In this document: piece by piece, positions 8,696 to 17,767 of the stretch
How positions within the stretch are numbered: position 1 is the stretch's first letter
How the letters are laid out: each line of letters opens with the position of its first letter
Source: Nibribacter roseus
GTDB lineage: Bacteria > Bacteroidota > Bacteroidia > Cytophagales > Hymenobacteraceae
DNA: 64,000 bases
NCBI RefSeq assembly: GCF_042662225.1
Contig: NZ_JBHSYQ010000003.1
Span: 2,046,001 to 2,110,000 of the forward strand
Direction of reading: 5' to 3'
Made by a program: the position numbers and the translations under genes
Notes under the pieces: model-generated
The model's input: the letters and a program-made list of their open reading frames with translations, nothing else
Database searches by the model: none
Told to the model about the DNA's origin: nothing

Positions 8696-10018
8696 TTAAT
8701 GTAAAGTGATTTCCAGCACTTCCTGGGTGTTTTCGGTGACCTTGAACCGGTTGTCGAGTTGTTGGCCCAGCACCCAGGTCAGAGAGGCATCTGAAACCAA
8801 AACCCAGACATTGGGCTTCAGGTTAGCCGGCACCTTTCGGTCTATCAGCAGATCGCTCACTTTCTTTTTGCCGTTCATGCCCAATGGTATAAACCAGTCT
8901 CCTTCTTTCCAGGGGCGCAGTTTAAGAGGGAACTTAAGTAAATCGGCATCAAGGGCGGCTACGTTTTTGCCGCGCGGTACTTTATAGCCCTCGGCAGGTT
9001 TTCGGCTTATTTTGGCTAAATAAGGCCCAAAACGGACTTCAGTGGCTTCTTCGGGTAAGTTGATACTACCAAAGCTTTCCAGATTTTTAAGGGTAATCAC
9101 CAGTTCCTCGCGGTCTTTTACCAGCACGTGGGTAGGGGAGGTGAAGGTTTTACCTGATTGGCCATCCCAGGCAGCCGCAATCTCTTGCGCCTGTACATAA
9201 GAAAAGTGGAACGGTTTTAGCAGCTCGTGTAGCAGCACGGTCGGGGAAGGACTGTTTTGCAAAGGGGCAATACGCAGGTAGGTAACACCGTTCTCTGTGC
9301 GTTGCGTTTTAGCCTTGATTTCTTGAAAAGAGGCCAAAAACACGGCCTCGGCGCCTTGCAGTCGCTCCAGTGTTTGGGTAAATGTTTGGTCTAGGTTGGG
9401 GTTTAGCTCCTTGAGGTGCGGAATCACCTCGTGACGAATCAGGTTTCGGGAGTATTTTCGGCTCTCATTGCTGGAATCTTCTCTCCAAGCCAGGCGTTTA
9501 GAAGTGAGCCAGTCGTACAGGTCGTCTTTTGCCAGACAGAGCAATGGCCGGATGAGGTGGTTGTTCTTGGGCGAGATGCCATGAAGACCGGCCAAACCGG
9601 TGCCACGCACCAGGTTCAGGAGCACCGTTTCCAGCGCGTCAGATTGGTGGTGCGCCGTGGCAATGACATCATACCCCAGCTGCTGGCGCATTTGCTCAAA
9701 CCAGGTGTACCGCAGGGCGCGGGCCGCCATTTGAATGGAAATGCCCTCCTGTTCGGCAAAAGCCTGGGTTTGGAACTGCTCTGAGTAAAAGGGCACGCTG
9801 TATTGCTTCGCCAGTTTGCGCACGAACAGCTCGTCGGCGTCTGACTCTTCGCCCCTGAGGCCAAAGTTGCAGTGCAGCACGGCAAAAGGCAGCTTGAGAC
9901 GGTGCAGCACATCGGCCAGTACCACAGAGTCTAGGCCTCCGCTGACGGCCGCCAAGATTTTGGTCTCTGTACCAGCCAACTGGTGGGTATTTATATAGTG
10001 TAAAACTTTCTGGAGCAT
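8696..10018 (-). CDS. tilS: tRNA(Ile)-lysidine synthase
   Basis: 440 residues. The N-terminal PP-loop ATPase carries SGGLDS (26-31). TilS attaches lysine to C34 of the tRNA-Ile with a CAU anticodon, switching it to AUA decoding; it is essential. The middle (HHQSDALETVLLNLVRGTGLAGLHGI) and the C-terminal TilS domain (LRPWKEGDWFIPLGMNGKKKVSDLLIDRKVP) match the family. Two stretches of this gene (8997-9035 and 9304-9343) resemble the 40-bp palindrome family in the reverse reading. Divergent from the ostA-like gene. Confidence 0.96.
   Translation of the reverse strand: MLQKVLHYINTHQLAGTETKILAAVSGGLDSVVLADVLHRLKLPFAVLHCNFGLRGEESDADELFVRKLAKQYSVPFYSEQFQTQAFAEQEGISIQMAARALRYTWFEQMRQQLGYDVIATAHHQSDALETVLLNLVRGTGLAGLHGISPKNNHLIRPLLCLAKDDLYDWLTSKRLAWREDSSNESRKYSRNLIRHEVIPHLKELNPNLDQTFTQTLERLQGAEAVFLASFQEIKAKTQRTENGVTYLRIAPLQNSPSPTVLLHELLKPFHFSYVQAQEIAAAWDGQSGKTFTSPTHVLVKDREELVITLKNLESFGSINLPEEATEVRFGPYLAKISRKPAEGYKVPRGKNVAALDADLLKFPLKLRPWKEGDWFIPLGMNGKKKVSDLLIDRKVPANLKPNVWVLVSDASLTWVLGQQLDNRFKVTENTQEVLEITLH
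8997..9035. repeat. Possible in-frame copy of the 40-bp palindrome inside tilS
   Basis: 39 bases with outer GTTTT/AAAAC and GGC/GCC arms and an AT-rich core, encoding about RFGPYLAKISRKP in TilS. Same length and layout as the intergenic copies but a looser match, so it may be chance. Confidence 0.4.
9304..9343. repeat. Second possible in-frame palindrome copy inside tilS
   Basis: 40 bases starting GCGTTTTAGCC and ending GGCCAAAAACAC, encoding VFLASFQEIKAKTQR in TilS. Resembles the family in length and arm pattern; an amphipathic Phe/Lys helix could give this by chance. Confidence 0.4.
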
Positions 10019-10041
10019 CAGTGAAGGAAGGGTATTTTTAG

Positions 10042-10049
10042 TAGTTTTG
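10042..10049 (+). promoter_or_regulatory. Candidate -7 box for the ostA-like gene
   Basis: TAGTTTTG matches the Bacteroidota TAnnTTTG box, 80 bases before the ATG. No clear -33 TTG at the expected distance. Confidence 0.4.
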
Positions 10050-10128
10050 TCTCTGAGTTTAGCTTTAATGCTTATGGCTTACCAGCCGAGCACCTATTTA
10101 ACTGGCCTAACTCTTTATTAAGTTGTTA

Positions 10129-11847
10129 ATGAATTTCACAAAGGTAATAGTAGTATCTCTTTTATCCGTGCTTTGGTCGGTAACTGCTTTTGCGCAGGGC
10201 GGGGGCCAACCGGTAGAGGTTTCTGCCAATACATTACAGGCCGGTACTTATAATGGAGAACCCATTCGCCGGTTATTAGGCAATGTGGTCATGCGTCAGG
10301 GCGGTACCACTGTTACATCAGACTCTGCCTATCAATACGCAAACGACCGTAACCGGCTGGAGGTGTTCAGCAACGTGAACATTACCCAGGAAACCATGCA
10401 TGCCACCAGCAATACTGCCAGCTATGACGGTACCAAGCGGGTTGCCAACATGCGGGGCAACGTAGTGCTGCGCGATCAGGAAATGACCTTGTCAACTCCG
10501 GCACTTGACTATGATCTGAATGCCAAACGGGCATATTATACCCAAACCGGCAATATTGTAGGCCCAGACTACACCATTAAAAGCCAGTTCGGTACTTATA
10601 CCACCACTGATAAAGTGCTTTCTTTTAAAAAGAACGTGGTGTACAAGGGGCAGAATGCGGAGGTGCTTTCTGATACCATGGCCTACAATACGGTCACCAA
10701 AGTAGTGGAATTCTTCGGACCCACTACTATCAAATCTCCAGATGGTACATTATACGCCACCCGCGGTACCTATAATACCGTTACGCGTGAATCTAATTTC
10801 AGAGGTAATGCCAGCATCAAAACTCCGGATTATCTGATTAGGGGAGACGTGCTGACCTATGACAAAGTGCAGGAGTTCTACACGGCCACCCGTAACGTGT
10901 CTATGACCGCTATAAAAGACAGCACCGTTATCACCGGAAATGTAGCTAAATATTGGCGGTCTCAGGGGCGGGCGAAGGTGTACGGTAGCCCGGTTATGCG
11001 TTCTATCTCCGCAAAAGACACCATGTACCTCTCAGCAGATACCTTGTATTCAGTAGAAAACATGGTTGATAAAACCAAGAAAGGCATGCTGTATGCCTAC
11101 CCAGATGTGCGCATTTTCAAGTCAGACATGCAGGCGCTGTGCGATTCACTGACCTACAACCTGAACGACTCGGTTATTTACATGAACCGCAACCCCAGGC
11201 TATGGGCCAGCAAAAACCAGTTGACGGCTGATAGTGTGATTCTGCGTCTGCAAAACAATACCTTGCGCCAGATGCAGCTTTTTGGTAATTCATTTGCCGT
11301 GTCACAAGATACGCTGGAGAATTTCAACCAGATAAAAGGCCGTAACATGACAGCCCATTTTGGGGAAGGTAAGATCAGACGGGTTGATGTAAACGGAAAC
11401 GGAGAAAGCCTGTATTTTGCTTTGCAAGGTGACACAACCAATATGGGAATGAACCGTGCCTTTTGCAGTGACATGCGCATGTTGTTTGATAACGGGCAGG
11501 TGCAATTCATTACTTTCTTAACCGAGCCCGATGCCAAACTGGTGCCTCCGCATGAGTTGAAAGAGCCTGAGCGGAGGCTTAAAGGTTTTGAGTGGCTCTC
11601 AGAGCAAAGACCCACCCGTAGCGTGGTCTTGGAGCCAAGAACAGGCAAGAGAAACGTAGCTGACCAAGGGCAACCTAAATCGGGCACCACGAAAAGCACA
11701 AAAGCGGCAACTCCGGCAAAAAGTACTCCCAAAGCCAAAACCCCCGCTGTTAGTCCTAAAAAACAACCAACCCGTACCCAAAGCCCCCCTCCAAAGACAC
11801 CAGTTCAGCAAAAGGGAACAGGCTTAAAGAAGTTTGAAGTAGAGTAA
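10129..11847 (+). CDS. OstA/LptA-like organic solvent tolerance domain protein
   Basis: 572 residues from ATG 10129; a TTG two codons earlier is less likely. The N-terminus MNFTKVIVVSLLSVLWSVTAFAQ is a signal peptide. The body is a repeated beta-strand pattern (NVVMRQGG..V.SDSA.Y......L..F.NV.I) typical of OstA/LptA beta-jellyroll units that carry lipopolysaccharide across the periplasm. The last 80 residues are Lys/Pro/Thr-rich and probably disordered. It heads a plus-strand block with bamD, which fits an outer-membrane biogenesis role; its exact step is inferred. Confidence 0.85.
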   Translation: MNFTKVIVVSLLSVLWSVTAFAQGGGQPVEVSANTLQAGTYNGEPIRRLLGNVVMRQGGTTVTSDSAYQYANDRNRLEVFSNVNITQETMHATSNTASYDGTKRVANMRGNVVLRDQEMTLSTPALDYDLNAKRAYYTQTGNIVGPDYTIKSQFGTYTTTDKVLSFKKNVVYKGQNAEVLSDTMAYNTVTKVVEFFGPTTIKSPDGTLYATRGTYNTVTRESNFRGNASIKTPDYLIRGDVLTYDKVQEFYTATRNVSMTAIKDSTVITGNVAKYWRSQGRAKVYGSPVMRSISAKDTMYLSADTLYSVENMVDKTKKGMLYAYPDVRIFKSDMQALCDSLTYNLNDSVIYMNRNPRLWASKNQLTADSVILRLQNNTLRQMQLFGNSFAVSQDTLENFNQIKGRNMTAHFGEGKIRRVDVNGNGESLYFALQGDTTNMGMNRAFCSDMRMLFDNGQVQFITFLTEPDAKLVPPHELKEPERRLKGFEWLSEQRPTRSVVLEPRTGKRNVADQGQPKSGTTKSTKAATPAKSTPKAKTPAVSPKKQPTRTQSPPPKTPVQQKGTGLKKFEVE

Positions 11848-11906
11848 ACCGGCAGTATACTTAGCAGGCTTGCCAATCGTTCAGTGATTATATAAAAGAT
11901 TTTTGT

Positions 11907-11914
11907 TATTTTTG
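11907..11914 (+). promoter_or_regulatory. -7 box for bamD; near-leaderless transcript
   Basis: TATTTTTG is a perfect TAnnTTTG match ending 7 bases before the bamD ATG, so the start site would fall at or just before the start codon. Confidence 0.55.
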
Positions 11915-11921
11915 CGCGCTT

Positions 11922-12776
11922 ATGACCCAACGCATCCTTTCCTTTTTGCCCTTGCTGCTCTCTGTAATACTGTTGAGCGGCTGCGGTAAATTCAATAAAT
12001 TAATGAAAAGTGACGACGTAGATAAAAAATACGCGGCGGCACTACAGTACTATGAAGAAAAGGAGTACGATAAAGCGGGTTCGCTTTTAGAAGACTTAAT
12101 GCCTTTGCTGAAAGGCCGCAGCGAGTATGAGCGGGCTAATTTCTTGTACGCAAACACTAAATACCATCAGGGGCTTTACTTAGAGAGCTCGTACCACTTT
12201 ATTTCATTTGGTCAGACGTTCCCGCGCAGTCAGTATGCGGAAGAAGCTGCCTACATGAACGCAAAGTCATTGGTGAATGAATCTCCTAGCCACAACCTGG
12301 ACCAGCAAAATACCGTGCAGGCAATGTCGGCTTTACAGGAGTTTATGCGCCGTTACCCTGAAAGTAAATTTATGCCAGAGGCAAACTCTGTGTATGATGA
12401 GCTAGCTTACAAGATTGAGCTAAAAGCTTTTGAAAACGCCAAGCTGAATCATAAGCTCACAAAATATGATCCGCAGTATTTCAAAGCTGCTGTTGTAGCC
12501 CTGGAGAACTTTCGCAGAGATTTTCCGTCTTCCTCATTTAATGAAGAAGCCGCTTACCTGCGTATAGATGCTCAGCATAGTTACGCTAAACAAAGTATCG
12601 AGGCTAAGCAACGCGAACGTTTTCTGGAGGTAATTGCCTTCTATCAGGCATTTGTAGATGCATACCCGCAGAGCAAGTATCTACGGGCTGCCGAAGGACT
12701 TTATGATTCAAGCCTGAAAGAGATTGAAAGGCTGAAAAAGAATGAACCGGCCGCTGCCACGGCCACTAATAAATAA
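11922..12776 (+). CDS. bamD: Outer membrane protein assembly factor BamD
   Basis: 284-residue lipoprotein: signal peptide ending LLSGC (lipid-modified Cys21), then tetratricopeptide-like repeats (YAAALQYYEEKEYDKAGSLLEDL; FPRSQYAEEAAYMNAKSL; YPQSKYLRAAEGL). BamD is the essential lipoprotein of the BAM complex that inserts beta-barrel proteins into the outer membrane. Followed 27 bases later by rpoZ, the conserved Bacteroidota order. Confidence 0.95.
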   Translation: MTQRILSFLPLLLSVILLSGCGKFNKLMKSDDVDKKYAAALQYYEEKEYDKAGSLLEDLMPLLKGRSEYERANFLYANTKYHQGLYLESSYHFISFGQTFPRSQYAEEAAYMNAKSLVNESPSHNLDQQNTVQAMSALQEFMRRYPESKFMPEANSVYDELAYKIELKAFENAKLNHKLTKYDPQYFKAAVVALENFRRDFPSSSFNEEAAYLRIDAQHSYAKQSIEAKQRERFLEVIAFYQAFVDAYPQSKYLRAAEGLYDSSLKEIERLKKNEPAAATATNK

Positions 12777-12803
12777 TTTGTAAACACTCAATTCACTAGA
12801 TAT

Positions 12804-13133
12804 ATGGCACAAGTACCAGCATCCATCGTTACCCGTAATGTCTCTGACCTGGCGGCTGAAACCGGCAACGTTTATGAGTCTGTATCCATCATTTCAAAGC
12901 GTGCAAACCAGATTGCGGTAAAGGTGAAAGAAGAATTGAACTCTAAATTAGCTGAGTTTGCCACTACCGTTGATAACCTGGAGGAGGTATTCGAGAACCG
13001 CGAGCAGATTGAAATCTCTAAGTATTACGAGCGTATGCCCAAGCCTACCAACATGGCCATTGAAGAGTTTGTGGAAGGAAAAGTTTACTTCCGTAAAGCT
13101 GACGACGAAGAGCAAACCTCTTCCGCCTTATAA
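12804..13133 (+). CDS. rpoZ: RNA polymerase omega subunit (Rpb6-like, Bacteroidota type)
   Basis: 109 residues containing SIISKRANQIAVKVKEELNSKL, the omega/Rpb6 core that latches the beta' subunit, and the ending EEFVEGKVYFRKAD typical of Bacteroidota omega. It sits between bamD and coaC, as in many relatives, 11 bases before the coaC start, so it is probably translated from one polycistronic message. Confidence 0.9.
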   Translation: MAQVPASIVTRNVSDLAAETGNVYESVSIISKRANQIAVKVKEELNSKLAEFATTVDNLEEVFENREQIEISKYYERMPKPTNMAIEEFVEGKVYFRKADDEEQTSSAL

Positions 13134-13144
13134 GGTAGTCTGGT

Positions 13145-13705
13145 ATGCTTCGGCATAAGAAAATACTACTGGGGGTGTGCGGCAGCATTGCGGCTTATAA
13201 AGCGGCCATGCTGGTACGCCTGCTGGTAAAAGCAGAAGCAGAAGTGCAGGTGATCCTGACCACTTCTGCTTCTGCTTTTATAACCCCTGTTACTTTAGCC
13301 ACCTTATCTAAAAGACCGGCACTTACAGAGTTTGTGCGCAATGACCAGTCTGGCCAGTGGAATAACCACGTGGAACTGGGGCTGTGGGCCGATGCTCTGG
13401 TGGTGGCACCGGCCAGTGCTAACACGGTAGCTAAATTCGCACGCGGCCTCTGTGATAACCTTCTTTCGGCCACTTATCTATCAGCCAGATGCCCTGTGTT
13501 TGTGGCTCCCGCCATGGATCTGGACATGTACCAACATCCGGCGGTACAGGAGAACTTTAGGTTGTTGAAGTCTTATGGCAACCATATCATAGAAGCTGGT
13601 TACGGCGAACTGGCCAGCGGTTTGGTAGGGCAGGGGCGTATGGCGGAACCAGAAGAAATTGTGCAACACCTAGAACAGTATTTTACCTCCCGTGCAATTG
13701 TTTAG
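13145..13705 (+). CDS. coaC: Phosphopantothenoylcysteine decarboxylase (CoaC part)
   Basis: 186-residue flavoprotein carrying out decarboxylation to 4'-phosphopantetheine in coenzyme A synthesis. Seen: N-terminal LLGVCGSIAAYKAAMLVR flavin motif, catalytic His in WNNHVELGLWADALVVAPASANTVAKF, and the PAMD substrate loop. In most bacteria, including most Bacteroidota I know, this is the N-terminal half of a fused CoaBC protein. Here it stops at TAG 13703-13705 while the CoaB part continues in the +1 frame from an overlapping GTG at 13692. Either a genuine split, a frameshift, or an assembly error. Confidence 0.9.
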   Translation: MLRHKKILLGVCGSIAAYKAAMLVRLLVKAEAEVQVILTTSASAFITPVTLATLSKRPALTEFVRNDQSGQWNNHVELGLWADALVVAPASANTVAKFARGLCDNLLSATYLSARCPVFVAPAMDLDMYQHPAVQENFRLLKSYGNHIIEAGYGELASGLVGQGRMAEPEEIVQHLEQYFTSRAIV

Positions 13706-14360
13706 CGGCAAGAAAGTTTTAATTACGGCTGGACCCACCTATGAACCCATAGACCCGGTGCGTTTTATAGGAAATCACTCTACCGGTAAAATGGGCTATG
13801 CGTTGGCTCGTTGTTTTGCTGAGCAGGGGGCGCAGGTGTTTTTAGTTTCAGGGCCAACCGCTTTAAGGCTGGAACACCCCAACGTGGAGGTGATCAATGT
13901 AATGTCAGCAGATGATATGTTTGCTGCCTGCCAACCTTTGGCCGCCGAAACCGACGTATGGGTATTTGCCGCTGCCGTAGCTGACTATAAACCACAGCAG
14001 GTGGCTACTTCCAAAATAAAAAAAAGCGACGATTCTTTTACTATTCAACTCGTAAAGAACGTTGATATAGCAGCAACCTTGGGGCAGCAGAAAAGGTCAG
14101 ATCAATTTGCTGTTGGGTTCGCTCTTGAAACGGATCAGGAGTTGCAGAACGCCCAAGCGAAACTGCAGAAGAAAAATCTGGACATGGTGGTGCTGAACTC
14201 TCTGCGTGACACAGGGGCTGGCTTCCGGCATGATACAAACAAAATCACCATTGTAAAGCCGCACACGGTAGAGGAGTACGAGCTGAAAGCAAAAGAACAG
14301 GTAGCGCAGGATATTCTGGAATCAATAAAAACTGAGTGGGCATGTTGGCAAAAAGATTAA
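13692..14360 (+). CDS. coaB: Phosphopantothenate-cysteine ligase (CoaB part)
   Basis: 222 residues. Begins GKKVLITAGPTYEPIDPVRFIGNHSTGKMG, the CoaB nucleotide-binding signature, with AAAVADYKP and the KIKK lysine motif further on. It joins cysteine to 4'-phosphopantothenate before CoaC decarboxylates the product. The start is a GTG (13692) overlapping the coaC end by 14 bases, with no clear Shine-Dalgarno sequence; translational coupling or +1 frameshifting would both work. Its end overlaps the next gene by 19 bases. Confidence 0.9.
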   Translation: MQLFSGKKVLITAGPTYEPIDPVRFIGNHSTGKMGYALARCFAEQGAQVFLVSGPTALRLEHPNVEVINVMSADDMFAACQPLAAETDVWVFAAAVADYKPQQVATSKIKKSDDSFTIQLVKNVDIAATLGQQKRSDQFAVGFALETDQELQNAQAKLQKKNLDMVVLNSLRDTGAGFRHDTNKITIVKPHTVEEYELKAKEQVAQDILESIKTEWACWQKD

Positions 14361-15253
14361 TATGGGTGGTTGGGCTATTTCTTCTACTGCCTTTTGCGGT
14401 GAAGGCGCAAGAGCTGCGGTGTGAAGTGATCGTGAACAGCGATCAGGTACAGGCCACTGACCGGCAGGTGTTTCAGCAAATGCAAAACGCCATTTCTGAA
14501 ATAATGAACAACACCCGCTGGACAAATGAATACTACCAGAACGAAGAAAAGATCCGGTGCAAGATGTTTATCACCTTGCGGGCTATGCCAAGGGTTGGGC
14601 TTTTTGAGGCAAATACCCAAATTATCTCTAGCAGGCCAACCTACGGCTCTGGTTATGAAACCACTGTTCTATCTTTTGTAGATACTAAGTTCGCTTTTGA
14701 GTACAACCCTGCCCAACCTTTACAGTTCTCTCCCAACACCTACACTTCTAACTTAATGGCATTGCTCTCCTTCTATGCTTATACAATTATAGGCGTAGAC
14801 CAAGACACATTTGCGAGACTGGGTGGAGCCAACGCTTATACTGAGGCCAATAACATTGTGAGCCTGGTGCAATCGGCGGGTAATACCGGTGGGGGTTGGA
14901 GCGCGAATGATGACGCCCGAAGCCGCTACTGGCTCTTGAACAATCTGCTTGATCCGCAGTTTGAGCCGTTGCGCGCTGCCATTTACCTGTACCACCGTCA
15001 GGGGCTGGATGTTATGGCGCAGGACAAAGAGGTAGCCCGCCAAAACGTTCTGGAAGCACTACAGAACATACAGCGGGTAGTACGCGTGCGGCCAGGCGCG
15101 GCAGCCCTCCGTTCTTTTTTCGAGGCAAAATCATCTGAATTAACCAACGTTTTCACGGCGGCAGCTCCAGAACAGAAGCAGCAGGCCTTTGAGCTTCTGA
15201 CTCAAATTGATCCCACTAACAGAGCCAAGTACGAAGCCTTGACCAGAAGATAG
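14342..15253 (+). CDS. PorD-type protein (DUF4835), type IX secretion associated
   Basis: 304 residues from ATG 14342; a GTG two codons earlier is less likely. N-terminal signal peptide (MLAKRLIWVVGLFLLLPFAVKAQE), then the family pattern ELRCEVIVNSDQVQATDRQVF...LQNAISEIMNNTRWTNE. This family is conserved immediately upstream of recN in Bacteroidota and is annotated as PorD, linked to the type IX secretion system. Mature protein periplasmic. Its molecular role is not established here. Start overlaps coaB by 19 bases, so it shares that operon. Confidence 0.87.
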   Translation: MLAKRLIWVVGLFLLLPFAVKAQELRCEVIVNSDQVQATDRQVFQQMQNAISEIMNNTRWTNEYYQNEEKIRCKMFITLRAMPRVGLFEANTQIISSRPTYGSGYETTVLSFVDTKFAFEYNPAQPLQFSPNTYTSNLMALLSFYAYTIIGVDQDTFARLGGANAYTEANNIVSLVQSAGNTGGGWSANDDARSRYWLLNNLLDPQFEPLRAAIYLYHRQGLDVMAQDKEVARQNVLEALQNIQRVVRVRPGAAALRSFFEAKSSELTNVFTAAAPEQKQQAFELLTQIDPTNRAKYEALTRR

Positions 15254-15558
15254 CTCTTTCCTGAGCTTCATGCCCTTTATGCGGCTACTCATTCTTTCCG
15301 TTTTTTGCCTAATTTTGAAAAAGTAGCTCTAAAACAGCTTCGTAGAGGAACAGTCAATTGATATCTTTACTTTCAGTGAAAATAGAAGATACAGTTGCTG
15401 CCGAAGAAGGATTTTTGGAGTTGTTGTGTTGAGCAAAATTTTCCTTCAAAAAGCTGGAACTAAGGCTATATATATTAGCATTCATACTAAATAAATTGGC
15501 ATATTTGTCTTTGTAAAAAGACAGAACCTCAAGCCCTGAATCAGGTGTATCTACCTCT
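15254..15558. other. Gap between porD-like gene and recN
   Basis: 305 bases: palindrome copy 5 near the left end, then AT-rich sequence presumably holding the recN promoter. CATATTTG near 15500 is one base off the -7 consensus. Confidence 0.45.
15299..15337. repeat. 40-bp bipartite palindrome, copy 5
   Basis: Co-directional gap. Left arm CGTTTTTTGCCTAATTTT, right arm AAAAGTAGCTCTAAAACAG. Confidence 0.75.
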
Positions 15559-17217
15559 ATGCTCGTAGATTTAAAAATAAAGAATTACGCCCTCATTGAG
15601 CAGCTGGAGTTACAGCCTTCGCCGTTGCTTAATATTATTACCGGAGAAACCGGGGCCGGTAAATCTATCATGCTGGGGGCTATTGGGTTACTGCTGGGTA
15701 ATCGCGCCGACTCAAAGCTCTTGTTCAATCAGGAGCAGAAATGTGTGATTGAAGGGGCCTTTAACATTGCTGAATACAAGCTGCAGTCTTTCTTTGAAGA
15801 GGAAGACCTGGACTTTGAGCCCATTAGCCTGCTGCGCCGCGAGATCAGTCCATCGGGTAAGTCAAGGGCTTTCATCAATGACACTCCTGTAACGCTGGAG
15901 ACCTTGCGCCGCATAGGTGAGTTCCTGATGGATATTCACTCGCAGCATGATACACTCTTGCTGGGAGACCCTGCGTACCAATTAAACATTCTGGATTTGT
16001 ACGCCCAGAACGAGAACCTGCGCTCCCAATATACTTCGGCTTACAAGACCTACCGGAAACTGGAGCGCGAGTACCAGAATCTGGAAGCGCAAATGGCGCA
16101 GTCGCAGAAAGAACTCGATTTCAATACCTATTTGTTGAACGAGCTAACCGATGCCAACCTGCAGCCTGAGGAGCAGGAAAGTCACGAAACGGAGCTAAAG
16201 CAACTGGAGCACGCCGAGGAAATAAAGCTGAAGCTGAGCCAGACTTTGCAGTACCTGACCGAAAGCGAATACAATGCCGCCGGAGCTATCAAAGAAGCCA
16301 GCCATTTGGTTGGGCAGGTAACTGAGTTTGGAGCTAACTTTCAAACATTAAAAGAGCGTCTGGACAGCTGCCTGATTGAGCTATCTGATATTGCCGGTGA
16401 ACTGGAAGATGCCGAACGCAAAACAGAGGCCGACCCGCAAAGGGCGGAGCAGTTGCAGGAGCGTCTGGACCTGATTTACACCCTCCAGCGGAAGCACCAG
16501 GTGCGTACGAATGAAGAGTTGCTGGCTATTCAGGCGGAGTTGGAAACTAAGGTGGGCAGCGTGCACAGTCTTGATGTGGCGCTGGAGAAAACCAGAAAAG
16601 CTTTAGACTTGGCTTTAGCCGAGGTAAATGAGCGTGCTGCCCAGTTGTCTGAGAGCCGTACCAAAGTTTTTGAAACGTTCCAGAACGAACTCCATGGCTT
16701 GCTTACTGAGTTGGGCATGCCAAACGCGCGCGTGGTGGTAGAGCATAAAACTTCTGCCCCAGGACCAACGGGTATTGATGTGGTGAACATTTTATTCAGT
16801 GCCAACAAAGGTGCCGCGCCTCAAACCCTAAGCAAAGCAGCTTCAGGAGGTGAATTCTCGCGCCTCATGCTCTGCGTAAAGTACCTGCTAGCCGATAAAA
16901 CCGCGCTGCCCACCATTATTTTTGATGAAATTGATACGGGTATTTCAGGAGAGATAGCTGTTAAAGTGGGCCGCATGATGCAGCAGATGTCTCAGAAGCA
17001 CCAGTTGATCTGTATTTCGCACTTGCCACAAATGGCTGCCCAGGGCGATACTCATTACTTTGTGTACAAAGAAGACCGCGCCGACCGCACCATTAGCCGC
17101 ATCAGGCAGCTGAGCCACGAGGAGCGGGTGCTTGAAATTGCGCAGATGATTGCCGGAGCCAATCCTTCAGAAAACGCCTTCCAGAGTGCCAAAGAACTTC
17201 TGGCGCTAAGTGTGTAG
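15559..17217 (+). CDS. recN: DNA repair protein RecN
   Basis: 552-residue SMC-like ATPase for double-strand break repair. Walker A GETGAGKS (29-36), a coiled-coil middle (about 150-370), then the ABC signature LSKAASGGEFSRLML and Walker B TIIFDEIDTGISG near residue 455, and the CISHLPQMAA switch segment. Full family length. In Bacteroidota the bamD-rpoZ-coaBC-porD-recN order is conserved. Its own upstream gap suggests an independent promoter. Confidence 0.97.
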   Translation: MLVDLKIKNYALIEQLELQPSPLLNIITGETGAGKSIMLGAIGLLLGNRADSKLLFNQEQKCVIEGAFNIAEYKLQSFFEEEDLDFEPISLLRREISPSGKSRAFINDTPVTLETLRRIGEFLMDIHSQHDTLLLGDPAYQLNILDLYAQNENLRSQYTSAYKTYRKLEREYQNLEAQMAQSQKELDFNTYLLNELTDANLQPEEQESHETELKQLEHAEEIKLKLSQTLQYLTESEYNAAGAIKEASHLVGQVTEFGANFQTLKERLDSCLIELSDIAGELEDAERKTEADPQRAEQLQERLDLIYTLQRKHQVRTNEELLAIQAELETKVGSVHSLDVALEKTRKALDLALAEVNERAAQLSESRTKVFETFQNELHGLLTELGMPNARVVVEHKTSAPGPTGIDVVNILFSANKGAAPQTLSKAASGGEFSRLMLCVKYLLADKTALPTIIFDEIDTGISGEIAVKVGRMMQQMSQKHQLICISHLPQMAAQGDTHYFVYKEDRADRTISRIRQLSHEERVLEIAQMIAGANPSENAFQSAKELLALSV

Positions 17218-17261
17218 GCAAGTTCTTTCATGGTTATGAAGAGTTCGATTATTTCTTTTAG

Positions 17262-17717
17262 ATGGACTTTGAAAGTAAACTAATGGAGCTCGGGTTGAGC
17301 CTGCCACAGGTGTCTGTGCCTGGAGGCAATTATGTTTCTGTAAACATCAGGAAAGATATTGCCTACGTAGCTATACAATTTCCGATCATGAATGGGGAGT
17401 TCCTGTATCAGGGGTGCTTGGGCCATGGTGTAACAACACCGGAGGGATACAAGGCAATGCAGCTTTGCGCACTGAATGTAATTGCTCAAGTCCACCAGAA
17501 AATTGGCTTAAGCAAAATTGTTGGGCTCAACCATATTGATGCTTACTTTCAGGCAGCAGATGACTGGGATGAATCTCCTGAAGTGGTAAACGGTGCCTCT
17601 GATCTATTCATGGAACTCCTCGGGCAAAAGGGAATTCATTCCAGAGCAATTTTTGGCGTAGACAAACTGCCTCGTAATTTTTGTGTGGGCCTTACAAGTT
17701 CCTTTACAATTGAATAA
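17262..17717 (+). CDS. RidA/YjgF-family protein
   Basis: 151 residues. The pattern LPxxxxPGGNYVSV...YQGCLGHGVTTPEGYKAMQLCALNVIAQV...INGASDLFMELLGQKGIHSRAIFGVDKLPRN fits the longer subgroup of the RidA/L-PSP family, trimeric proteins that can deaminate reactive enamine/imine intermediates. Whether the catalytic arginine of true RidA is present is unclear: the usual ARxAxGV segment reads SRAIFGV here. It follows recN by 44 bases and ends at a strong terminator. Confidence 0.8.
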   Translation: MDFESKLMELGLSLPQVSVPGGNYVSVNIRKDIAYVAIQFPIMNGEFLYQGCLGHGVTTPEGYKAMQLCALNVIAQVHQKIGLSKIVGLNHIDAYFQAADDWDESPEVVNGASDLFMELLGQKGIHSRAIFGVDKLPRNFCVGLTSSFTIE

Positions 17718-17720
17718 GAA

Positions 17721-17767
17721 ACACCTCAAAATCGGCATAAATCTGTAGCCGATTTTGAGGTGTTTTT
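17721..17767. terminator. Intrinsic terminator after the ridA-like gene
   Basis: 16-bp perfect stem (17721-17736 with 17748-17763) followed by a T-run; begins 4 bases past the stop. Confidence 0.92.
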
